36,604 bases of DNA. It comes from Actinomadura rifamycini DSM 43936 (GTDB taxonomy: Bacteria; Actinomycetota; Actinomycetes; Streptosporangiales; Streptosporangiaceae). The notes below the pieces were generated by a model that saw nothing but the letters and a program-made list of their open reading frames with translations, did no database searches and had not been told where the DNA came from. A program made the translations under genes and the position numbers. Position 1 is the stretch's first letter. Each line of letters begins with the position of its first letter. The stretch is from positions 1 to 36,604 of the forward strand of contig NZ_AULB01000046.1 of NCBI RefSeq assembly GCF_000425065.1. Reading direction: 5' to 3'. Positions 31,394 to 36,604 of the stretch are shown here, piece by piece.

Positions 31394-31840
31394 TCAGGCG
31401 TCCGGGACGGGCGGGGCGTCGGGGACGCGGTAGCCGGGGACGGAGGGCCAGCGCACGGTCAGCACGACGGACTCCTCCTCGGCGCACCACGAGTGGTCGA
31501 CGCCGCGCCCCCACACCACGTAGTCGCCCTGCTCGCGGAGGACGACGTCCCGGCCGGGGAACTCCAGCCGGAACCGCCCGCTGATCAGGACCAGCAGCGC
31601 GGTGCGCTTCTCCCCGTCCGTCCAGGCCGCGCGGCGCTCCCCCTTCGGGTGCACGCCCCACTTGATCTCGACCTCGTCGCTGTGCCGCAGGTCGCCGGGC
31701 GGCTTGAAGTGGCCGAGCAGCCAGCCCCGGTCGGCCGCCGCGTCCGGCGCGGCCTTCCCGACGTACACGCCGTCGCCGTCGCCGGCCGCGCCCGCGTCGC
31801 CTGCCCGCACGGTTCCGGTCTCCACGCCTCGTTCGTCCAT
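31394..31840 (-). CDS. Cupin-like small protein (hypothetical)
   Basis: A 148-residue protein. The conserved part starts WLLGHFKPPGDLRHSDEVEIKWGVHPKGERRAAW and continues as beta strands (TALLVLISGRFRLEFPGRDVVLREQGDYVVWGRGVDHSW), a single-cupin pattern with a possible metal His at the end. Proteins with this sequence pattern are sometimes labelled signal peptidase in databases, but no Ser/Lys dyad or membrane anchor is present here. ATG 31840 was chosen (GAAAGG upstream). It stands alone. Confidence 0.75.
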   Translation of the reverse strand: MDERGVETGTVRAGDAGAAGDGDGVYVGKAAPDAAADRGWLLGHFKPPGDLRHSDEVEIKWGVHPKGERRAAWTDGEKRTALLVLISGRFRLEFPGRDVVLREQGDYVVWGRGVDHSWCAEEESVVLTVRWPSVPGYRVPDAPPVPDA

Positions 31841-31903
31841 GCGCCTTTCGTACACGGCGCGCGGCCCGGACGGCCGCGGACGCGCCGTGCGCCCGTCCGT
31901 CCG

Positions 31904-33838
31904 TCAGCCCTGGGCGGCGTCGCCGTCGGGGCGGCGGAACGCGAAGCCGTCGCCGACGACGGCCGCGAGGGTCAGGTACGCCTCGCGGGTCGGCGGCGCG
32001 AGCTGCTCCAGCTCCACCTCGGCGCCCTCCTCCAGGTGGTCGTCGTACGGGATCCGGACGACCGCGCGGCAGCGGCTCTCGAAGTGCGCCTGGAGCTTGT
32101 CGAGGTCGACCTGGCTGCGGGTGCGGTTGCGGACCATCGACAGCACGACGACGCCGTTGCGGACGAGGTGCCCGTGGTCGTGGGCCTCCAGCCAGTCGAG
32201 GGTCGCGCTCGCGGACCGGGCGCCGTCCACCGACGGGGAGCTGACCAGGACGAGCTGGTCGGCGAGGCTCAGCACGCCCGCCATCGCGGAGTGCAGCAGC
32301 CCGGTTCCGCAGTCGGTGATGCAGACCGAGTAGAACTGCTCCAGGATCACGGCGACGGCGGCGTAGTCCTCGGCGCTGAACGCCTCGCTGACGGCCGGGT
32401 CGCGGTCGGACGCGAGGACCTCCAGGCGGGCCTGGTTCTGCGACGTGAACGCGCGCACGTCCGCGTACCGGTGGATGTTGTCGCGGTTGTTCAGCAGGTC
32501 GCGGACCGTCGCGGCCGTCTCCAGCCTGACCTTGTCCGACAGGGTGCCGCGGTCGGGGTTGGCGTCCACGGCGATGACCGTGTCGCCGCGCAGCGACCCC
32601 AGCATCGAGCCGAGCCCGGTGGTCGTGGTGGTCTTGCCGACGCCGCCCTTCAGCGACATCACCGCCACCCGGTGGTGCCCGCCCGCGACCTGGGTGCGGG
32701 CCCGGGCGATGAGGTCCTTGCGGCGCAGCTCGCCCTGCGACTCGCCCAGGTGGAGGTTGCCGCCGCTGGCCTTGTAGACGGCGCGGCGCCAGCCGGACGA
32801 CGGCGCGATGCGGCGCTCGCCGAGCAGGTTCTCGGAGCTGAGGCTGTCGGCGGAGCCCGGGTCGGGCTCCGGCTCCTGCTGGGGGTGCGGCTGCTGGGGC
32901 TGCTGCGGGTAGCCGGCCGGGTAGACATACCCCTGCATCGGCTGGCCGGTGTTCGGGTCGATCGGCGCGTACGGCTGCCCGGTGGCGGGGTCCATCTGCG
33001 GGTAGGGCTGCCCGGTGGCGGGGTCGACCGGCTGGTACGGCTGGGCGGCGGCCGCGTTGGGGTCGTAGGGCTGCCCGGTGTTCGGGTCGACCTGCGGGTA
33101 CGGCGGCGGCGTCGTGGGGCCGGGCTGGTAGGGCTGCCCGGTGTTCGGGTCGACCTGCGGGTACGGCGGCGGGGTCGTCGGGCCGGGCTGGTACGGCTGG
33201 CCGGCGTTCGGGTCGACCTGCGGGTACGGCTGGCCGGTGGCGGGGTCGACCGGCTGGTACGGCTGGGACGCCGCGACGTTCGGGTCCTGCGCGGGGAACT
33301 GCCCGATCTCCCAGGGCTGCTGCGCCTGGAACGGCGGCTGCGGCTGGGGCTGGGGCTGCTGCCCGGCCGGGTCGAGCGGCGGAAGCTGCGAGGGGTCGTA
33401 CCCCTGGTACCCGGCGGCGCCCGGGTACGGCGGCGGGAGCATCCCGCCCTCGAACGGCTGCGGCATCGGCCCGCCGTCGTACTGGGCGGGCTGCTGCGGC
33501 TGCTGCGGTTCGGCGTAGCCGGGGAAGCCGGGGGGCGGCGGCACGGGGGCGTCCGCCTGCGTCTCCTGCGGCGGGGCGCCGGACGCCGGGGGCTCCTGGA
33601 CGGGCGGCTCCTGGACGGCCGGGGGCGCCGCGAGCCACGGGTTGCCGACGGGTTCGGGCGGCGGCGGCGCGCCGCCCTGCGGCATCGGCGCGGGGGCCGG
33701 CTCGGCCGCGTCGTCCGGCTGCGGCCCGGGGGACTCGGGCGCCGAGCCCGACGGCCGCCCCGCCGCGTCATCGTTCATCGCGTCCAGAGAGGCCAGCCGC
33801 TCCTCGAGGGAGCGCCCGTCGTGCTCGTTCCTTGCCAC
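31904..33838 (-). CDS. MinD/ParA-type ATPase with Pro/Gln-rich repeat N-terminus (EspI-like)
   Basis: A 644-residue protein. Residues 1-330 are Pro/Gln/Gly/Tyr-rich and include about seven DPxTGQPY repeats (190-300). Residues 345-390 carry the SSGWRRAVYKASGGNLHLGESQGELRRKDL lead-in of type VII-secretion-associated ATPases. The ATPase domain begins VAVMSLKGGVGKTTTT (deviant Walker A, Lys397 and Lys402), with VIAVDANPDRGTL and CITDCGTGLL as further motifs. It resembles mycobacterial EspI and related WXG100-linked ATPases, though no ESX gene is in the window. GTG 33838 is chosen for its GGGGAGA site and conserved start. Confidence 0.88.
   Translation of the reverse strand: MARNEHDGRSLEERLASLDAMNDDAAGRPSGSAPESPGPQPDDAAEPAPAPMPQGGAPPPPEPVGNPWLAAPPAVQEPPVQEPPASGAPPQETQADAPVPPPPGFPGYAEPQQPQQPAQYDGGPMPQPFEGGMLPPPYPGAAGYQGYDPSQLPPLDPAGQQPQPQPQPPFQAQQPWEIGQFPAQDPNVAASQPYQPVDPATGQPYPQVDPNAGQPYQPGPTTPPPYPQVDPNTGQPYQPGPTTPPPYPQVDPNTGQPYDPNAAAAQPYQPVDPATGQPYPQMDPATGQPYAPIDPNTGQPMQGYVYPAGYPQQPQQPHPQQEPEPDPGSADSLSSENLLGERRIAPSSGWRRAVYKASGGNLHLGESQGELRRKDLIARARTQVAGGHHRVAVMSLKGGVGKTTTTTGLGSMLGSLRGDTVIAVDANPDRGTLSDKVRLETAATVRDLLNNRDNIHRYADVRAFTSQNQARLEVLASDRDPAVSEAFSAEDYAAVAVILEQFYSVCITDCGTGLLHSAMAGVLSLADQLVLVSSPSVDGARSASATLDWLEAHDHGHLVRNGVVVLSMVRNRTRSQVDLDKLQAHFESRCRAVVRIPYDDHLEEGAEVELEQLAPPTREAYLTLAAVVGDGFAFRRPDGDAAQG
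32935..33265 (-). repeat. Tandem DPxTGQPY coding repeats
   Basis: Repeats encoding DP(N/A)TGQPY and spacing segments. Two adjacent 63-bp units (33104-33166 and 33167-33229) are nearly identical and encode PYPQVDPNxGQPYQPGPTTPP. Flanking units are shorter or diverged. They form the disordered head of the ParA-type ATPase. Confidence 0.85.
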
Positions 33839-34082
33839 CGTTTCTCCCCTCGGCACCCTCTGATGATCAATCCGGAGCAGGGTGGGCATAGACCCCCGGG
33901 ACAGCGTACCCGCGTGTCATTACCACGCATCCACTCCGTAGATCGACTTTGACGCGGTGTGGCCGGGACCCCGCGCACGGCGCGCCCCCGCAGGGGGTCC
34001 CGTTCGTCCGGTATGTGGCCGTACATCCCCGAGTCGGAAACCGGCGGACGAGCGGGGCGGAGCCAGCGGATAACGTGAACGC

Positions 34083-34466
34083 ATGCGTGCGATCGTGATC
34101 CGCGAGCCCGGGGAGCCGGACGTCCTGGAGTGGACGACCGTCCCCGACCCGGCCGCGGGGCCGGGCGAGGTACTGATCGAGGTCGCGGCGAGCGCGGTCA
34201 ACCGCGCCGACGTCATGCAGCGGCGCGGGTTCTACCCGCCGCCCGACGGCGCGCCGCCCTACCCGGGCCTGGAGGTCGCGGGACGGGTCGTCGAGACCGG
34301 CGACGGCGTCGCGTGGCCGCGCGTCGGCGACGAGGTGTGCGCGCTGCTCTCCGGCGGCGGGTACGCGGAGCGGGTCGCGGTGCCCGCCGGGCAGGTCCTC
34401 CCGATCCCGGACGGCGTCGGCCTCGTCGACGCCGCGGGCCTGCCGGAGGTCGCCTGCACCGTGTGA
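34083..34466 (+). pseudogene. Quinone oxidoreductase (zinc-type MDR), truncated after 127 codons
   Basis: The N-terminal GroES-like part of an NAD(P)H:quinone oxidoreductase (medium-chain dehydrogenase family, no zinc): VLEWTTVPDPAAGPGEVLIEVAASAVNRADVMQRRGFYPPP...YPGLEVAGRVVETGDGVAWPRVGDEVCALLSGGGYAERVAVPAGQVLP. Relatives run to about 325 residues and continue LPEVACTVWSNVF. Here the reading stops right after LPEVACTV, where TGA replaces the expected TGG for Trp. The whole NADPH-binding half is missing, and different DNA follows. A recombination junction at about 34465 is the likely cause. Start ATG 34083. Confidence 0.85.
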
Positions 34467-34487
34467 ACCATGCAACCGGTTCACACG
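34460..34487. promoter_or_regulatory. 10-bp inverted repeat at the foreign-DNA junction
   Basis: CGTGTGAACC (34460-34469) and GGTTCACACG (34478-34487), perfect arms with an 8-nt spacer. The left arm overlaps the last bases that still match the quinone oxidoreductase gene. It may be the end of an inserted element, an attachment site, or the operator of the XRE regulator that starts 78 bp downstream. Confidence 0.6.
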
Positions 34488-34564
34488 CAACGGCTGCGCC
34501 CGTACGTATGTCTGTCTCCCCGCAACCCCTGATGATCGGCGCGTCCGCCGCTTAGCCTTGGAGC

Positions 34565-35734
34565 ATGACCACGCGCAGCGTTGGGGACCGGTTGCGATCC
34601 ACCCGCAAGCGCCGCGGGCTCACGCAACGAGAGCTAGCCACCCTCGCGGGAGTCTCGCTCTCGCTCGTCCGCAAGCTTGAACAGGGCGAGCAGCGAGACA
34701 CGCGGCTAGAGACGCTCCGCAAGTTCGCCGCGGCGCTCCGCGTCCCGACCTCCGACCTGATCGACGGACCCCCCGCGGACGAGGACGAGCAGGACGCGGG
34801 CGAGCAGTGGGAACCCGTACGGCGAGCGCTGCAAGGACTGCACGCCGGTCAGCCGGCCGAAGCGCCGACCGTCCAGGGCGTGACGGACGCGCTCTCCGCG
34901 GCCATCCCGCTGTTCTCCGCGGACAGGTACACGGAGCTGTCCGCCGCGCTCCCGCCGCTTCTCCGCGATGCCGACGAACTAGGCGCGGACGCGCGTCCCG
35001 TCCGCGCGCGGCTCTTGCATCACGTCGGGTGGCTACTGACGCAGACACGACAGTTCGACACCGCGGAGGTAGCGCTACAGCGTGCCCTAGACGATGCATC
35101 GGACCGCTTGGACGCGGCTGCGACCGTGAACACGCTCGCGTGGCTCCGGATCCGTCAGGGACGCATCGGGGAAACGGTCGCGCTCGCGAGCGAATGGGCT
35201 GACGAAGTCGAGCCCCGCATGTCGCGCGCGACGATGGCTGAGCTGTCCGCATGGGGTTGGTTGCTCGTCCGGCTGTCCGCCGCCGCGAGCAGGAACGCCC
35301 AACCGGGAGACGCGGAGGACGCGCTACGGCTCGCGCGGACAGCAGCGGTCGCGATGGGCGCGGAGTACGCGCCCGCGACCGACTTCCTCCGCGCGTTCGG
35401 TCCGCTCACGGTCGCGATGAAGCGGGCAGAAAACGCGATGGTGGAAGACAAGCCGGACCGCGTCCTAGCCATGTCCGCGAAGATCCCGCTACAGGACATG
35501 CGCCCGACGTCGAACAATCGGAACCGGCATCTCTTGGACGTAGCAAAAGCACGCGTCGCCCTCCGGCAGCACGCGGAGGCTTTCGACGTCCTCCAGGACG
35601 TTCGCCGCGGTGCCCCTGAATGGCTGCCTAACCAACGCTACGCCCGCGACATATTCGGACAGATCGTTACCCGCAGACGGACACTGACGCCGGATATGCG
35701 CGAGTTTGCCGACTTCGTTCACCTGGCAGTCTGA
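34565..35734 (+). CDS. XRE-family HTH regulator with TPR-like C-terminal domain
   Basis: A 389-residue protein. The HTH_3 domain is at about 7-64 (GDRLRSTRKRRGLTQRELATLAGVSLSLVRKLEQGEQRDTRLETLRKFAAALRV), followed by helical repeats (about 130-385; e.g. TRQFDTAEVALQRALDDASDRLDAAATVNTLAWLRIRQGR) typical of TPR sensor domains that bind peptides or partner proteins. Codon use (CTA, AGA, GCT, more A/T) and lower GC differ from the chromosome to the left, a sign of transfer. GGAG precedes ATG 34565. It heads a cassette with two downstream genes and follows a truncated host gene. Confidence 0.9.
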   Translation: MTTRSVGDRLRSTRKRRGLTQRELATLAGVSLSLVRKLEQGEQRDTRLETLRKFAAALRVPTSDLIDGPPADEDEQDAGEQWEPVRRALQGLHAGQPAEAPTVQGVTDALSAAIPLFSADRYTELSAALPPLLRDADELGADARPVRARLLHHVGWLLTQTRQFDTAEVALQRALDDASDRLDAAATVNTLAWLRIRQGRIGETVALASEWADEVEPRMSRATMAELSAWGWLLVRLSAAASRNAQPGDAEDALRLARTAAVAMGAEYAPATDFLRAFGPLTVAMKRAENAMVEDKPDRVLAMSAKIPLQDMRPTSNNRNRHLLDVAKARVALRQHAEAFDVLQDVRRGAPEWLPNQRYARDIFGQIVTRRRTLTPDMREFADFVHLAV

Positions 35735-35741
35735 CGCCTAG

Positions 35742-35775
35742 TGGTACTTCGGGAGCCGTCAAGCCCGAAGTACCA
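35742..35775. promoter_or_regulatory. Perfect 12-bp inverted repeat between XRE gene and next gene
   Basis: TGGTACTTCGGG (35742-35753) and CCCGAAGTACCA (35764-35775) with a 10-nt spacer. It begins 7 bp after the XRE stop and ends 6 bp before the next start. It could be an operator for the XRE protein, or a hairpin tuning read-through. No T-run follows. Confidence 0.7.
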
Positions 35776-35781
35776 TTGCCC

Positions 35782-36144
35782 ATGTCAACGGCCCTGCTTA
35801 GCGTCTTGCGCATGACGTCGGAGCGAGCAGGAAGCCCGGACACGCGGAAACACCTAGTGGCGCTAATGGATATCCTCCAAGCGCGTCACCTGCTGATGGG
35901 CGGCATCATTCGCCGCATGCACGCCTTGACCCTGCGTGTGGTCAGGGTCGGTCAGGTCCCCCGCCCGACAGTGGAAGTCGTGGTGGTATCCGCGGAGGAC
36001 GGGCAATGGTTCGCGCGGTACTTGCCGAACGGTGACGAGATCGGCGAGAAGATCGGACTCGTAGACGATCCCTCCGGCGTCGCTACGGCGATTGAGTGGG
36101 AACTTCGGGACCGCGCGGAGGCGACGGCAGGACGCCAGCGATGA
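35782..36144 (+). CDS. Unknown protein of the XRE cassette
   Basis: A 120-residue protein not assigned to a family. It has a helical N-terminal half (TRKHLVALMDILQARHLLMGGIIRRMHALTLRVVRV), then beta segments (PTVEVVVVSAEDGQWFARYL) and a charged helical tail (ATAIEWELRDRAEATAGRQ). No Cys and no membrane segment. ATG 35782 is used; TTG 35776 and ATG 35812 are in frame. Codon use matches the XRE gene, unlike the chromosome. The stop overlaps the next start (ATGA). It probably works with the XRE regulator and the membrane protein. Confidence 0.7.
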   Translation: MSTALLSVLRMTSERAGSPDTRKHLVALMDILQARHLLMGGIIRRMHALTLRVVRVGQVPRPTVEVVVVSAEDGQWFARYLPNGDEIGEKIGLVDDPSGVATAIEWELRDRAEATAGRQR

Positions 36145-36371
36145 CGCCGCGGGAAACGGTCGAACCGTTCGTGTGGGTGCTGGGAGCAATCGCGGTAGCG
36201 CTCGCGATGGGGTTCTATCTCGGTGCACTGTGGGCGACCCGTCGCCGTCGCCGCGCACGCTGGGCACGACGGCCGGAGCCGAACGTGTCGGCACTGAACC
36301 TTTTCCAGCAGCGTCCGACGGTGCGTGATCACATCATGATCGCGGGCGGTGTGGCGGGCCCTGGAACGTAA
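36141..36371 (+). CDS. Small membrane protein, 3' end replaced by IS sequence
   Basis: The native part is residues 1-51: MTPRETVEPF, one membrane helix VWVLGAIAVALAMGFYLGAL (about 11-30), then a strongly basic stretch WATRRRRRARWARRPEPN. From 36295 the frame runs into the terminal IS, which supplies the last 25 codons. Start ATG 36141 overlaps the upstream stop by 4 bp, so the two genes are translationally coupled. The natural length is unknown. Confidence 0.7.
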   Translation: MTPRETVEPFVWVLGAIAVALAMGFYLGALWATRRRRRARWARRPEPNVSALNLFQQRPTVRDHIMIAGGVAGPGT

Positions 36372-36604
36372 AGAAGCCCTGGTAGGACGGGTGGTCTCTC
36401 ACCACCGCCCGATCCCACCAGAGGCTTCACATGCTTTTCTACCGTTCTTCGCTGCCGTTGTCGCGTCAGACGCTGCAGTACGTGACCGGGGTCGTCGGCC
36501 GCCACCGCAAGCAGGCCGGCAGCAAGGGCCGGGCACTGACGGCGGGCATGCAGGCGCTGATGACGCTGGCGTACTTGAAGAAGGGCGAAACGTTCGCGCA
36601 GCTC
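36295..36604 (+). mobile_element. Right terminal IS copy (5' end of IS5-family element)
   Basis: Exact reverse complement of 1-310. Identity starts at 36295 (TGAACC) inside the small membrane-protein gene. The transposase leader contains GGTGGT/ACCACC arms (36390-36406). The element continues past the window. Confidence 0.85.
36431..36604 (+). CDS. IS5-family transposase, N-terminal fragment (window edge)
   Basis: 58 codons starting at ATG 36431 after GAGGCTTCAC, identical in sequence to the fragment at the left end and cut at the same codon. Only the N-terminal HTH part is present; the DDE domain is outside the window. Confidence 0.8.
   Translation, partial: MLFYRSSLPLSRQTLQYVTGVVGRHRKQAGSKGRALTAGMQALMTLAYLKKGETFAQL

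Noticed and set aside
31196..33952. 918-codon plus-strand frame opposite the cupin and ParA-type genes
   Set aside because: It runs through tRNA-Ser(TGA) and is antisense to two genes with clear domains.
1..36604. Composite transposon spanning the whole window
   Set aside because: The two IS ends are in inverted orientation, but 36 kb including three tRNA genes and ordinary chromosomal genes is far too large and core-like; an assembly break explains the ends better.

Overview
The window is very GC-rich actinomycete DNA, with GTG/TTG starts, many TetR/MarR/MerR/SigE-type regulators and a type I-E CRISPR repeat of the kind common in Streptomycetales and Streptosporangiales. Gene content fits an Actinomadura-like genome (inference, no database was consulted). 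Both ends are the same 310 bp in inverted orientation: the 5' end of an IS5-family insertion sequence, each holding the first 58 codons of the same transposase. The window therefore looks like an assembly contig that stops in a repeated IS.

Left accessory region (1-8350): an IS truncates cas3 at its 3' end. Divergent from cas3 is an AT-richer leader and a 45-repeat type I-E CRISPR array (2415-5125) with two tandem two-unit duplications. Next is a tyrosine integrase whose 3' end lies 4 bp from the 3' end of tRNA-Ser(GCT). The CRISPR-cas remnant therefore sits on the side of the tRNA where an integrated element would lie. A lipoprotein gene, tRNA-Arg(ACG) and a decayed second integrase follow, so there are two tRNA integration scars within about 3 kb.

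Central region (8460-33838): mostly chromosomal-type genes in small divergent or convergent units. They are a Ppx/GppA phosphatase, a SAM methyltransferase, a serine hydrolase with divergent TetR and paired operators, an SDR with divergent TetR and operators, an NmrA-like reductase, an SPW membrane protein, a class III cyclase divergent from a MerR regulator, an ECF sigma factor overlapping a CU044_5270-type membrane protein, another TetR/SDR pair, a sigma factor fused to an anti-sigma-like zinc motif and a membrane segment, and a SigE-family sigma factor. Then come a Cys-rich protein coupled to a MauE-like membrane protein, an AAA ATPase behind a perfect actinobacterial SOS box, a pirin divergent from MarR with matching operators, an M15 peptidase lipoprotein, tRNA-Ser(TGA), a cupin-like protein, and a MinD/ParA-type ATPase with a long Pro/Gln-rich repeat domain.

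Right accessory region (34083-36604): a quinone oxidoreductase gene stops after 127 codons at an abrupt junction. Beyond it lies a three-gene cassette of lower GC and different codon use: an XRE-TPR regulator, an unknown 120-aa protein, and a small membrane protein cut by the terminal IS. Together with the SOS-controlled ATPase, this cassette is the best candidate for an undescribed system.
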